A DNA stretch of 64,000 nt. It comes from Labia minor. Lineage: Eukaryota; Arthropoda; Insecta; Dermaptera; Spongiphoridae. The notes below the pieces were generated by a model. It searched no databases and was not told the origin of the DNA. It saw nothing but the letters and a program-made list of their open reading frames with translations. Location: positions 14,061,580 to 14,125,579 of the forward strand of contig OY720344.1 of the NCBI GenBank assembly GCA_963082975.1, written 5' to 3'. Both the position numbers and the translations under genes were made by a program. Below, piece by piece: positions 11,577 through 22,469 of this stretch (positions are counted from its first letter, which is position 1; every line of letters starts with the position of its first letter).

Positions 11577-12448
11577 CCAGGGGAAGAAGTTTGAAACCGG
11601 ACTTTTCCTATAGATGGTGCTCGCTATCAGTTTAAAGACCGTAAGACCGCTTCTATAGCACCATCTTCTTCCTCTAACAGCTGATGAAGTTGTCAACAAA
11701 CAATAACCTCAGTCTCATACACCGGTATATTATTCTATAACCTCAAACTTGTCAACTTGATTTGCGAACAGCATTGATTTTCTACTATCATTTGAAGAAA
11801 ACTACTGCAGAATCGCATAGAATGCTTGTCGAAGCATACAGTGAACATGCTCTTGGCAAAACTCGATGATTTGAGTGGTTTAAAAAATTGAAAAGTGGTG
11901 ATTTTGACACAAGAAACCACCAAAAAAGGGAATAATATATTATGAGCTACTAAAACTTGGCGAAACTGATAGCTACCAACGGCAAATAATCGATTTGAAT
12001 CGAGCAATACGTAAAAAACGACCAGAATATGCAAAAAGGTAACCTAAAGTCATTTTGCTTCATGATAATGCCTCACACACAGCATAACGCACAGCATAAC
12101 GGGTCCAGCAGTTACGGTCGAGGCGTTCAATTGGGAAGTAGTAGCGCATGCGGCTTATTCTCCAGACTTGGCTCAGTCTGATTACCATCTATTCGCATCA
12201 TTGGGACATGTACTCGTCGAACAACACTTCGATTCGTATGAAAATGTTCGAAAATGGCTCTACAACTGGTTCGCTTCAAAGAAAGAATTGTTTTTTTTTT
12301 GGCGTGGGATTCATAACCTGCCGAAGAGATGGGAAAAAATGTATAAATTCCAATGGAGACTATTTTGAATAAAATATTTTTTTATAATTTTCAAATAAAA
12401 GACCCAATTCTTACAAAAAAAATTCCGTTTTCATACTTCTACACATGG
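11577..12448 (+). mobile_element. Mariner element with both TIRs
   Basis: Left TIR begins CCAGGGGAAGAAGTTTGAAA after TA (11575-11576). The right end is its imperfect inverse, ending at 12448 before TA (12449-12450), so the target duplication is intact. At 872 bp it is shorter than the roughly 1.3 kb of full mariners, so the middle of the transposase gene is missing. Unrelated at sequence level to the mariners at 1528, 35585, 41574 and 50268. Confidence 0.88.
11757..12368 (+). pseudogene. Mariner transposase, deleted and frameshifted
   Basis: The N-terminal helix-turn-helix part reads from about 11757 (AYSEHALGKTR then a stop where mariners continue FEWFKK). The middle is lost. The C-terminal part resumes with an LHDNASH motif at about 12056, then AYSPDLAQSDYHLF; the 12168-12368 frame ends with the WEKMY-type tail. 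Second and third catalytic Asp residues are visible, but stops, a small duplication near 12080-12100 and the internal deletion make it non-functional. Confidence 0.85.
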
Positions 12449-12450
12449 TA

Positions 12451-15024
12451 TATAATAATCTATAAAAATATATGTATATATACATGAGTATAAGGGTGCA
12501 GTATATATTTGGAATACAAATATATACAAATACTATAAATAGATAGATTGTATTTCATTTTAGTATAATTTTATAAGAGAAAGTAATTTTTTTTACCGAA
12601 AATAAAATAATTATTTGTTAAATTTAATCTTGTTTAGTTTTATTTCAATTTAAATGTATATGTATTTGATATTTATTTATATCAATGAATTACTAGAATT
12701 TATTATTAATAATAATATTATAATGAATGAAATAAATTAAAATAAATCTTATGATAGATCACTTTTAGCTGACTGAATGATAAAATAAATTCCTATAGTT
12801 AAATTATTTAAAAAAATAATACCTTAATCTTTTACAATATCATTAAAATAGAAATATAAAGTATTCAAATAAAAAATATAATTGAATAAATATTTAATGA
12901 TTTGTAGTAGTACATAAAGAGTTAAAAAAAAAATATTTCCCTTCTGAAAGATTTCGAAGGCATGGAGACGAACGTGGCGTAACATAACCACACATTTTCA
13001 TCTCGCCTTCCATTCCAATGAGCAGCACTATATTATTTTTCATTCAAATTTAGCCAACAGAATATAAAGAAAAAAAGATATTTGGTCGATTTTAAAGAAC
13101 AGTTGAAATTTTCTTTAGCAAGATTGAAGCATCTTCGTCCAGTCTCTAATAATATAATTGTATTTGCAAGTTATATTGGATTTTCAATATTAAATCAAAA
13201 AGACTAATCGCCAGGCATATTAAAATTAATTTTTAATTCCAAGAACATATTAAAAAAACAAGAAAAAAATAAGAGGGAAAACTTTTTATAAACGGAAACC
13301 TGTTATTTATTATTATTTTTTAACTCTTCTTTTTTTCTGTTTGGCTGTTACGTGATAAAACAAATAAAATTCTTTTAAAACTTTTTTTTTTACCTTCCCC
13401 CTCTACTAGATTGTTCTTGCCATTTTAATTTATATTTCGTTCTTGTTCTCAACGAATAATTTATTTGACTTTCAAGCCATAAAGAAGATAAAACATTTTG
13501 TCAAGTTATGTATATATATATAACATAAAGAGAGAGAGAGAGAGTAGGAGAGAAAAAATAAGAGTTATGGATTAGTTTAATAGTTTCATTTTCATAAAAA
13601 AAAAAAAAAATTAAAAATTACCATAAATTTTTAAAAATTTTCAATATATTAAAATTTTAAATCAATTAATATTTTTTAAAAAAGTTCTAAATACTTTATT
13701 TTATTTTCCAAACCTTTTTACAATATTAATAATAGAATAATCGAATATCAAAATAGAATCTAGAAGAGTCCATTATGATAACGATTAAAATTCTAGTTAA
13801 ATTTCATAATTTAATTTCAATAGTTTATTTAACGTTTAACTAAGAAAATAAATATTATTTAAAAAAAAAAAATTATTATATTATGTCAGAATAAGAAATA
13901 TTTCATCAAATATTTACAAAGTTTTTTTTTTTTATTATACATATACACACATATCTATTAATTAACTTTGAAATATTGAAATAAATGAATCCTTAGAGAC
14001 TCAAATCAAAAAGTAAATCAATCATCCACCGGAAGATAATTTAATATATGTAATATATGATTGATACTTGCAAGATATTAATTTAAAAAAAAAAATGATT
14101 CTGAGCGGTATTACTCCATACTTTTCCTTAATGTATATTTAGAAACCTCAAAAAATGGTTTATAATATTTGTAAGTAGAAATTGTTGTAATTTTAATTAT
14201 ATATATATATGTATGTATATTAATCTTAGTAAAAATATATTCAATTTTATGATATTCCAAATCTGTTTTTTATTTTATTAGAAATTTTCTCATTATTAAT
14301 TATTATTAATATAATATATAAAAAATTACGAGATAAACTATTATAATAATATATAATATCGTTCAGACAAAAACAGAAAACTTCATTAAACAATTTTTAA
14401 AATATAACCGATTTTTCTTCATAAACATCTCGTCGGGGTTACAAATATATAGTAAGTATACTATCAGTAACTCTGCTGGAAGTTGATCTCACGGACTCAT
14501 GCGGCACTTGTCCAAGGACAAGATTATACATTAAAACTTCATTTCTATTACGCGTTCAATTTAAAAAAAAACATCCAAACATAGTTAATTAATTTAAATA
14601 ATTTTTGATTATTAAATTAGAAATTAAAAATGAATATATTATCTAAAAATAACTATTTATTTTGATTCAATGGGAATTATCAATTATTTTTATTTATTTA
14701 TTTATTTATTAAAACATAACCTTTTCAAATTAATTTTATAGTTTAAAATAGTTTATCAGATATTCATAAATCTATACTTCTATTCATGTGAATTTCAAAA
14801 TAAAATCAATGGATTTTTATATAAAGTTAAGATTTCTAATTGTTTTTATTTACAAAAGATTTCTAAATGCATATATGAACTTTGAACTTCTAAACAACTT
14901 TATTATTACTTTAAATGAAGAAATTTATTATATTTAAAATTCTTTATAAATACTTAATATCTCACAGAAAAGTGAATTTAAATGATTATTTGATTATAAT
15001 TATTATATTATTTATTGTTATATC
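12451..15024. other. AT-rich DNA without recognised feature
   Basis: About 2.6 kb of low-complexity AT-rich sequence. Minor items are an (AG)n run at about 13529-13545 and a slightly GC-richer patch near 12945-13030. No gene, repeat copy or RNA recognised. Confidence 0.4.
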
Positions 15025-15109
15025 TTATATATCAGGGGTGGCCAACACGTCGACCGCAAAGGCTTTAAAAGTAGACCGCGAAGCCAAAGTTGGAAAAGTT
15101 AAAAGGTAA

Positions 15110-15275
15110 AGGACATGATTTTTCCATGGGAGAGGGAAGGCAGAAAAAATCATGAGCTCACGTGAGGGCAGGAACGCCAATCCCTGAAATAGAATTCTTT
15201 TCTACTGGGATTATAGAAAAGAATCTACCCGTTACCAAGAATATTATTTTTAAATTTATTAAAAATTAATTTTAC
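15110..15275 (+). repeat. Family F direct repeat, left
   Basis: Shares with 16629-16800 a block running ATCATGAGCTCACGTGAGGG, CGCCAATCCCTGAAATAG, an AGAAAAGAAT inverted pair and CTACCCGTTACC, then AT-rich sequence. The orientation is the same. The two copies bracket about 1.35 kb, which would fit very short LTRs or two copies of a short element; no terminal TG/CA or target duplication could be fixed. Confidence 0.7.
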
Positions 15276-15599
15276 ATTTCATGAAACTTATTCAATTTTT
15301 TCTTATTGCTTCATAAATAAAAACAATAAAATTATTTCCTTCCTTTTCAAGTAATTTTTATGTTATTTTAAGTTATTTATTTTTGAATATAAAATTTGAA
15401 AATAGAATAGAATAGCAGGAAAAATGTTTCAATGTTAAAATACAAAAAAGAAGGAATGATTGGGATGGAAAAGTTGGTTAAATCGATTTATTAAAATAAT
15501 TCGTATTAATTTATTTGTCGAATAATACGTAGTATAATTAAATTGTATATAATTTAACGAAGGGGAAATAATATAATTTATTTTGAAAATAAAGTCAAA

Positions 15600-15690
15600 G
15601 GCAGTTGAATCTCATCCATTGGGGGTAAGCAAGAGATTGCTATGCTGTCCACTTCAAGGTCACCGAGAAGCAAAGCATTGGAGGTGGGGG
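15600..15690. promoter_or_regulatory. Possible nuclear-receptor site within hAT interior
   Basis: Contains TCAAGGTCA at about 15653-15661, an exact match to the monomeric orphan nuclear receptor (FTZ-F1/ERR type) half-site. The surrounding stretch is GC-richer than its flanks. A nine-base match can arise by chance. Confidence 0.2.
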
Positions 15691-15829
15691 CGAAATTTAT
15701 TAAATATATATAATTAATATATCAGTAAAAAGTTATAAATCTATAATTTATAAAATTAAATTTTTATTTGAATCTTTTCTAAAATTTATTAAACTTCATT
15801 TAAATTAATAGGAATAAATAAATTTACAA

Positions 15830-16000
15830 TTAATTCTTGATTGAGGGATGATTTCAGTGGTGAGGCCGAACAACTTGTTCGACTGGAAGGGGAATGGCAA
15901 CTGAATGCGCTCGAAGCACACCGGCAGACAAGCAGGAAGGCGAGGAGGTGGCGGAGGGGGTTCAACATGGCGGCAAATCTTTGCAATCTGTCAAAATTCA
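15830..16000. other. GC-rich unidentified block inside the hAT element
   Basis: A G-rich purine-biased stretch between the two family F repeats. The minus-strand frame 15789-16001 is short and unconvincing. May be captured genomic DNA or the remains of a further element. Confidence 0.25.
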
Positions 16001-16628
16001 ATAATTAATATTTAATTAACGAAGTACCGTAAAATTATATAATAGTAGTAAAAATGAATCTACGTTTCATAATGAATCGATTCCTATAGGTTTTACCTGT
16101 TGTTATGAGGCAAGATTTTTGTTGAACTGTAAAAATAAACCGATATTAAAATTAATTAAAAATTTCCATTTAATGATACGAAAAATCATTTTTATTTAGA
16201 ATCTGGCTAAAATTATGGTCAATGGATTGGTCTTGGTCACAATTTACAAGATTTAGTCAAAAATTTTAATAAAATTAAAAACCTTGATTTGCTTGGTTTT
16301 TCTAATTCTCCAAAGTGTAATATAAATATGAGTTCCAAATTTTCTACTAATGTGAAGCGCGTTGAGGAGGTGGGTCCTCTCAGAGACACATAAGACATGT
16401 CTCACCCGTGAATATATGGGGTTTTGCTAGTCAGAGAGTTGACGTAATCTGGATATATTTGAATTAACCCCCCTTCGCTAAAGAGTCTCCTATAAGAGAC
16501 AAGATTTCAATTTTTTTTTCTTTTTAATGAAGCTATGCTAGGAATTCTCCTTCATCCAAATAAATTTGATTTTTTGAATGATCAGGGGGGGGGGTAAGAG
16601 TAAGGGAATGGATGGAAAGGCGTCAATG

Positions 16629-16800
16629 GGTAAAAGACATGATTCCTTCAGGTAGAAGAGGGATTTAGAAGAAATCATGAGCTCACGTGAGGGCAGGGAC
16701 GCCAATCCCTGAAATAGAATTCTTTTCTACTGGGATTATAGAAAAGAATCTACCCGTTACCCGGGATATTATTTTTAAATTTATTAAAAAATAATTTTAG
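16629..16800 (+). repeat. Family F direct repeat, right
   Basis: Second copy of the block at 15110-15275, with near identity from the GAGCTCACGTGAGGGCAGG motif to CTACCCGTTACC. Divergence lies mainly in the first 45 bases and the distal AT-rich end. Confidence 0.7.
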
Positions 16801-16923
16801 ATCATAATCATCCTATATGTTATTCCATCTTTTATATAATATATTTATATTTTTCTTATCCCGATAATTTATATACTTTTTATCCAAGGGCTTCCCTTTC
16901 TCAAAACACCGTTTAGTCCTAGA

Positions 16924-17232
16924 CAGTGGCGTACCTTGAGGTTCTTGCGCCTGGGGCAACTGAGAAATTAGCGCCCCCTTTCTTATATATATAAATATAT
17001 ATATATATTTAATTTAATTTTTTTTTTAAAGAATATTAATGATGAATAACGAAACAGGTTTAACAGATTTTAATAAGCGTATAAATAATATTTATTGACT
17101 TACACAAAATACAGTTTAACTTTAAATATTAATTCTTCTTTTGTTCCAAATTGGCTTCCCTAATTTTGCGCCCCTAAATTTGGCGCCCGGGGACATATGT
17201 CCCCCCTGCCCCCCCCCATAGTTACGCCACTG
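16924..17232 (+). mobile_element. 309-bp hAT-type MITE
   Basis: Ends CAGTGGCGTAC and GTTACGCCACTG are inverted repeats. The flanks are an exact 8-bp duplication GTCCTAGA at 16916-16923 and 17233-17240. No coding capacity. A TGGCGCCC.. block near the right end and GCGCCCCC near the left end extend the inverted structure. It lies inside the larger hAT copy and so inserted later. Confidence 0.92.
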
Positions 17233-17439
17233 GTCCTAGACTACTCTACCCAAATTTCGCCTCTACCTCCCCCTCCTCTCATATCCATTCCACAATGAAG
17301 TATTTATTTTAATTGAAGTTATAAATTTAAATGAAAAATAACAGCCCTTCCATTTACAATTTTTTTTATTAATATTATTATAATAATTAATACTACAAAT
17401 ATAGCAGAATTAGAAGAAGAAATACTAAATGTATAAATC

Positions 17440-17698
17440 TAAAATCAATGGTTTCAGATAGCAATTTTTGGAAACTAATAAGCAAAGATAAATATCCAAA
17501 TATTTGGACAATGATTGCTCGTTTCAATGCCTTCTTTGGCTCCACATATTTATGTCAATCCGCATTTCTTATATGAATGCGATCAAAACCATACAGCGAT
17601 CGCAAATAACGGATCTACATTTAGAGTCATGCTTAAGAATTGCTTTAAGTTCATATGAGCCAAATTTTGAAAAACGTGTTGCTCTTATGCAATGCTAG
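17440..17698 (+). pseudogene. hAT transposase C-terminal dimerisation region
   Basis: Reads KYPNIW, then FGSTYLCQSAF in one frame, and after a shift the 17504-17698 frame ends with a TDLHLESCLRIALSSYEPNF motif. That order is the C-terminal dimerisation domain seen in ZBED/GTF2IRD2-like hAT transposases. The frameshift near 17570 and lack of any upstream RNase-H core make it non-functional. It supports the hAT assignment made from the ends. Confidence 0.8.
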
Positions 17699-18659
17699 GT
17701 TTCATCCAAATAAAAATTGTATGCTTAAAATTTGTTTTGTGCGTATTTATTTCTTAACATTGTATTTTTTAAAATTTTAATAAATATTGTTAGAATTCAT
17801 ATAATAAAAAATATATCGTCGGCTTAGATTGCAAACCTGCTAACTCATATTCAGCATATTTTGCACAACTTTCTTAAAACGCATAAATTTTTTGCTTGTC
17901 ACGTGATTTCAATTAAATAGGTGCATAATAGCGGTGTTTCATAGCCAATGTAAGGTGTTTTTCTCTTTCTAATAGTGTGAAAATGTAATTTTTGACCAAA
18001 AGTGAAGGTTTGCAATTAAAATCGCTGATATAACTTCTTTAATTATCTTCTAAAATTTTAAAATTATTTGCCCATATCCATAGTCGACCGCAGACTATAT
18101 TTTATTGAAAAAGTAGCCCCTAAAAGCTAAAAGTTTGGCCACACCTGTTATATATATTATAAATGTAAATGTTTGTGAGGATGTCCGACCATCTTTCACC
18201 CAAAAACAACTGAATGGATTTTAATGAAACTTTACAATAAAATAGCTTACACATCAGAGTTACACATAGGGTAATAATTACTTAAATATTAATTATAAAT
18301 TAATCAAAATATATCTATTACAATTTTTAGTAAATTTAAATGACGTCAGGATTACTTCAGACAGTGTTTCCTTAAATCGACACGTCACGTCGACAGCGCT
18401 TTCATATTGATAGTTGATAGAAAATATATTAGAATCTTTAGTTGGTTTTTAATTTAATTTCAAAATAAAATTAACAATAAATTTAAATTACGTATATAAT
18501 TCCATACTTTTTAAGACATTTTTTGTATTTGTGTTCCTTTAAAAGTTTTTAATTATTTTTTTTTCTCTAAAAAATTAATAATAAATATTTTATAATTTAA
18601 ATATTATTTGTTTTATTTAAGAATTTCGATAAATTTAATGTATTTATATAATTCCATAA

Positions 18660-19190
18660 TGTTCAGTCGTGAAGTCTCACGCCATCTAGTGGTTCTTGCA
18701 CGATTCACCGTTCCCCCTCTTGGCCTGATTCCGGCCGGCCGTCGACAGAGCTACCACTTCTCTCCCACCTCGCTACGCAACTACATCGGCTCCCTGAATA
18801 ACATTTTTACAAAGAATTCCTCCACCGCCATCTTCCTTTATCCCTATTTACATTATTTATCCCCTTTTTATCACTCACTACACCACACCAACCCCTCGTC
18901 TCTCAACCAACCCTTGTTGCTGAGAACTCCACTACTTCCTACTATTCAAATCTCTCCTTATACACCTACACACAACCGCTATCTCTCTCTCTCTCTCTCT
19001 CTTCTCTCGCCCTTGTATACCACCCGATTCGCACCAATCATCCCCCTCTTCGTGTCCTTTCTCTCGTAATTTGTACATAACTCAACTCGCTGTATATATA
19101 TAAAACCTGGATTGTTCAAATAAACAAGTCTCATCACAGATCGCCTTTTTATTTTAATTTTGCTTTTCACCCGGCCTCCGGCCCTTTACA
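18660..19190 (+). repeat. 5' LTR
   Basis: TG...CA-bounded LTR. It contains a (CT)n tract near 18981-18999, a TATA box (TATATATAAAA, about 19094-19104) and a poly(A) signal AATAAA at 19119-19124. The 153-codon frame crossing it is merely LTR sequence read through; the same frame occurs in the 3' LTR. Confidence 0.95.
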
Positions 19191-19208
19191 TGGTCCTTCG
19201 ACACACCA
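19191..19208 (+). other. Primer-binding site
   Basis: TGGTCCTTCGACACACC directly follows the LTR terminal CA. The initial TGG matches the CCA end of a tRNA, as expected for a minus-strand primer site. I did not identify the tRNA. Confidence 0.7.
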
Positions 19209-19624
19209 GATACCAGTTGGAAATACAACTTCTATCGCTAGGTAGCTATTTCAAATATATTATTATTTCTATCAAATAATAAATTGTTTAATTTTTTTTA
19301 TGTATAAAATAAATACAATTCTATTTATATATAATAAGCATATATTATATATTTATCTTCTTAATACTTATATTTAAAATTTATAAGCTTTCATTTCAAA
19401 TATTTTCTTATATTATATTTAATTTCATAATCTTTAAATTCAATTCTCTTATATATCCCATGGTTACATTGTTTAATTTTTATATTATATAAAAATTTCT
19501 TATTCGTTAAATACAATTCTATTATATACCATACGCATATAGTTACCTTGTTAATTCCTTATATTTGAATTGTATAGTCTTTCATCCCGAATATTTTCTA
19601 TATATATCTAATTTCACATACGCC

Positions 19625-21316
19625 ATGGCTCAACCCACAACTAAAATTGCCAAGCAAGAGCGTGAAGGCAACATTTGTGAAATGGAGTTGGAGAAATTGT
19701 TGTCTTCGGTCACTTACCTGTCGTCTAAGGAGCAGGAGATCACTCCAGCTAACGCACATTCCTTCAAATCCATTCTCACCCGGCTTTGTAATATGTTGGA
19801 TCAATTAGATCAATTGACAAAGCGGTGTATAGCTCATAACGCCTCGGTGGAACCCGAGAATCGAGTTAAATTTTCCCATATTCAAATCCAAATCCTACAA
19901 AAGGTGTCGGACTTTGAACTTACATATAATCGGTGCTCTGAAGATCATAAGGTTATCCCACCAGTTCCTCATTCTGATCCTTCGCCTCGACTAACTGAGC
20001 TCAGGCTTCCTACCTTTTCAGGCAGTTTTCGTGACTGGCCGCAGTTCAAACACATAGTTTCCGAGATGCTTCTCAGTCACTCTACCGCCTCGGAAGTTCA
20101 ACGATATAATTGCCTTTATTCGTCAGTGCAAGGGGAGCCGCGCCAACTTATCACCTCTTTGGGTATGGTCGCTGACTGCTTCTCCCGGGCATGGAAGGTG
20201 CTTAGCCTCCGATATGATCAACCCAAATTGATTAGCTATTCATTCATGGACGCTTTATTGAACATCTCCCCACCTTCATCGCAGAGTCCTGCTCAATTAC
20301 GTCCGTTTATTAATTCTTATTATGAGAATATGGAAGCCCTTCGAGCTCAACCTACCTTACAGACTGTCGTCGATTCATGGGGCATTCTCATTGGCCGAAT
20401 CTTAATGCGACAACTCCCCGGTGAACTCCGAAGGAGGTTCGAAGAGTTTTACGGCTCAGAGGCTTTACCCACAGTCAATGACATATTGTCATTTCTAGAA
20501 CGCATCTGCCGAGCATCAGAGGAAGCTTCAGTCACAAAGGTTCCTATTGTTCCATCTCGATCGAACTCGTGCAACAAAACTCAGGTATCCAAAACCTCTC
20601 CACCTTCCATCCCTTCCAATTACTCATCAGTGATGCAAACGAGGCATTCGTTGAAGTCCAGTAATGCCACTAACTATGGATTACCCTGTGTGTTTTGTCA
20701 AGGTCGTCATCATCTCCGACAATGTCGTGAGTTTCGGAGCTTGACTCCAGGTCAACGCGCACAACTTTGTGGAGAATTTCAGCGATGCTTTAATTGTTTA
20801 GGTTCACATCATATCGATCATTGCCCGTCCCATGACAGATGTCATATTTGTCACGCACATCATCATACTCTCCTTCACACTCCATCACCTCAATCCTTAC
20901 CTACAAATTCTGCGACTCCCCCCTCACAACCCTCTATTCTTCCGATGTCACCCCCTCCTTCCCCGCCGTATATATCTGAGCCGTTCGCTGATCCCTCCAC
21001 TACGTTATCTACCCCTTCCCAATACAATATAACTAATAGTCCACCTCCTCATCTTTCACAACATATTGTCCAACAGCATCACCAAACTTCACAAATGATT
21101 AATCAACAAAATCCTTCCCAATTGAGCAGTCAACAACAAACACATAGTTCACAAACTCATCAGCAAGTTTCACCAACTTCTCCTCAACAACATCTTACTC
21201 AACATCAACAGCCATCTCCACATTTAGGCCAACAAGGCCCTTCTTCGCATATTGGTCAACATCAGCCCTCTCAATACCTGGTTCATCAAGGAGGAGGTGC
21301 GCCCCCGTTGCAGTGA
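19625..21316 (+). CDS. gag: BEL/Pao Gag polyprotein (intact)
   Basis: Gag builds the virus-like particle that packages the element's RNA in the cytoplasm. The frame is open from 19565, but the start chosen is ATG 19625, which has a strong context (CGCCATGG); this gives 563 residues. The N-terminal third is helical. Around residues 130-260 is the Pao-type gag domain (DUF1759 family) with LPTFSGSFRDWPQFK. Near residues 355-420 a row of Cys/His motifs follows: CVFCQGRHHLRQC, CFNCLGSHHIDHC and a closing CHICHAHHHTLLH, typical of BEL/Pao. The C-terminus is rich in Pro, Ser, Gln and His. It ends TGA 21314-21316, where full elements continue into protease-RT. Confidence 0.88.
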   Translation: MAQPTTKIAKQEREGNICEMELEKLLSSVTYLSSKEQEITPANAHSFKSILTRLCNMLDQLDQLTKRCIAHNASVEPENRVKFSHIQIQILQKVSDFELTYNRCSEDHKVIPPVPHSDPSPRLTELRLPTFSGSFRDWPQFKHIVSEMLLSHSTASEVQRYNCLYSSVQGEPRQLITSLGMVADCFSRAWKVLSLRYDQPKLISYSFMDALLNISPPSSQSPAQLRPFINSYYENMEALRAQPTLQTVVDSWGILIGRILMRQLPGELRRRFEEFYGSEALPTVNDILSFLERICRASEEASVTKVPIVPSRSNSCNKTQVSKTSPPSIPSNYSSVMQTRHSLKSSNATNYGLPCVFCQGRHHLRQCREFRSLTPGQRAQLCGEFQRCFNCLGSHHIDHCPSHDRCHICHAHHHTLLHTPSPQSLPTNSATPPSQPSILPMSPPPSPPYISEPFADPSTTLSTPSQYNITNSPPPHLSQHIVQQHHQTSQMINQQNPSQLSSQQQTHSSQTHQQVSPTSPQQHLTQHQQPSPHLGQQGPSSHIGQHQPSQYLVHQGGGAPPLQ

Positions 21317-21448
21317 ACGTTGGATCCTATCATCAACGTTACTTCGGGACCGGATGGCGTACCAGAAGTCTTCTTCGCTCAAGATCAAGGCACACTCACC
21401 CGCGCAGTGTTAACCCCTGAAGAACAATGCCCTCTTCCTCAGCAATAA
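21317..21448 (+). pseudogene. Short pol-end remnant in gag frame
   Basis: After the gag TGA the same frame stays open for 43 codons to TAA at 21446-21448. It encodes an acidic, Pro-containing peptide (GPDGVPEVFFAQ, then LTPEEQCPLPQQ). Its position next to the polypurine tract fits the last part of pol left after an internal deletion, but I could not match it to a known pol C-terminus, so this is inference. Confidence 0.4.
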
Positions 21449-21482
21449 TAATAGTTGAAAGAAAACTCATCTTTCAACGGCC

Positions 21483-21490
21483 GGGGAGGA
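21483..21490 (+). other. Polypurine tract
   Basis: GGGGAGGA immediately before the 3' LTR, the plus-strand primer of reverse transcription. A further GGCC precedes it. Confidence 0.75.
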
Positions 21491-22021
21491 TGTTCAGTCG
21501 TGAAGTCTCACGCCATCTAGTGGTTCTTGCACGATTCACCGTTCCCCCTCTTGGCCTGATTCCGGCCGGCCGTCGACAGAGCTACCACTTCTCTCCCACC
21601 TCGCTACGCAACTACATCGGCTCCCTGAATAACATTTTTACAAAGAATTCCTCCACCGCCATCTTCCTTTATCCCTATTTACATTATTTATCCCCTTTTT
21701 ATCACTCACTACACCACACCAACCCCTCGTCTCTCAACCAACCCTTGTTGCTGAGAACTCCACTACTTCCTACTATTCAAATCTCTCCTTATACACCTAC
21801 ACACAACCGCTATCTCTCTCTCTCTCTCTCTCTTCTCTCGCCCTTGTATACCACCCGATTCGCACCAATCATCCCCCTCTTCGTGTCCTTTCTCTCGTAA
21901 TTTGTACATAACTCAACTCGCTGTATATATATAAAACCTGGATTGTTCAAATAAACAAGTCTCATCACAGATCGCCTTTTTATTTTAATTTTGCTTTTCA
22001 CCCGGCCTCCGGCCCTTTACA
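21491..22021 (+). repeat. 3' LTR
   Basis: Same length and, as far as I can compare by eye, same sequence as the 5' LTR, including TATA box and AATAAA (21950-21955). Followed by the CATAA duplication. Confidence 0.95.
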
Positions 22022-22469
22022 CATAATTTAAAATTGTAGATTAAGTTGACAAGATTGTTATGGTTACGATATAACATATTGTAATATATAATTTTTTGTT
22101 AATTAAATTATAAAGGCTCTAATTTGATTATTTATTAATTAATATTTAAGTAATTATTAGTCGTGCGTTGTTCTGATGTATAAGCTATATTATTGTATAA
22201 TTTCATTAAAATCTATTCAGTAAATTTTTATTTTATGTAAGAGTAAAAAACATTCTCACAAACATTCACATTTATAATATATATATGTATATAAGATTTG
22301 ATTAGATTAGATGTTTTTTTATTTAAAAATTAATTAGGTTAAATAATAAATAAGAAAGGGAAAAATATAGTTTATCCATTGATATTAAAATTAGTTGATT
22401 ATTTGTATATCTTAATTATATGCTTTTCGTAGGAACGTACGCAGAGTACTGCTAGTTATTATCATAATT

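Larger units (their letters stand above)
15033..18147 (+). mobile_element. hAT-superfamily transposon, degenerate, with nested insertions
   Basis: Left end CAGGGGTGGCCAAC and right end GTTTGGCCACACCTG are imperfect inverted repeats of hAT type. They are flanked by an exact 8-bp duplication TTATATAT (15025-15032 and 18148-18155), the hAT hallmark. Length 3115 bp. A hAT transposase C-terminus lies at 17440-17698. The interior also holds a separate 309-bp hAT MITE (16924-17232) and a pair of direct repeats (15110 and 16629) bracketing non-coding sequence, so little of the original gene remains. It borders the inverted-repeat element starting near 18153. Confidence 0.9.
18660..22021 (+). mobile_element. 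BEL/Pao LTR retrotransposon, gag-only, young
   Basis: Two 531-bp LTRs (18660-19190 and 21491-22021) begin TGTTCAGTCG and end CTTTACA. By eye they are identical. The target duplication is an exact 5-bp CATAA (18655-18659 and 22022-22026). The internal region of 2.3 kb holds an intact gag frame but no protease, reverse transcriptase, RNase H or integrase. Identical LTRs mean a recent insertion, so it must have been mobilised in trans by a related full element. It lies inside an older inverted-repeat element. Confidence 0.95.
18153..22290. mobile_element. Inverted-repeat element split by the LTR retrotransposon
   Basis: 18153-18315 (TATAAATGTAAATGTTTGTGAGGATG... AATAATTACTTAAATATTAATTA) is an imperfect inverse of about 22110-22287. 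Removing the LTR element and one target copy leaves roughly 0.77 kb with long arms. A Helitron-like CTAG/T end at 22452-22455, preceded by a short GTAC/GTAC hairpin, suggests this might be part of a Helitron-type element running 18153 to 22455; that alternative is weak. Confidence 0.5.

Noticed and set aside
18608-19069. 153-codon frame in the 5' LTR, repeated at 21427-21900
   Set aside because: It is LTR sequence read through (including the CT tract). It appears in both LTRs only because the LTRs are identical, and no protein family is recognisable.
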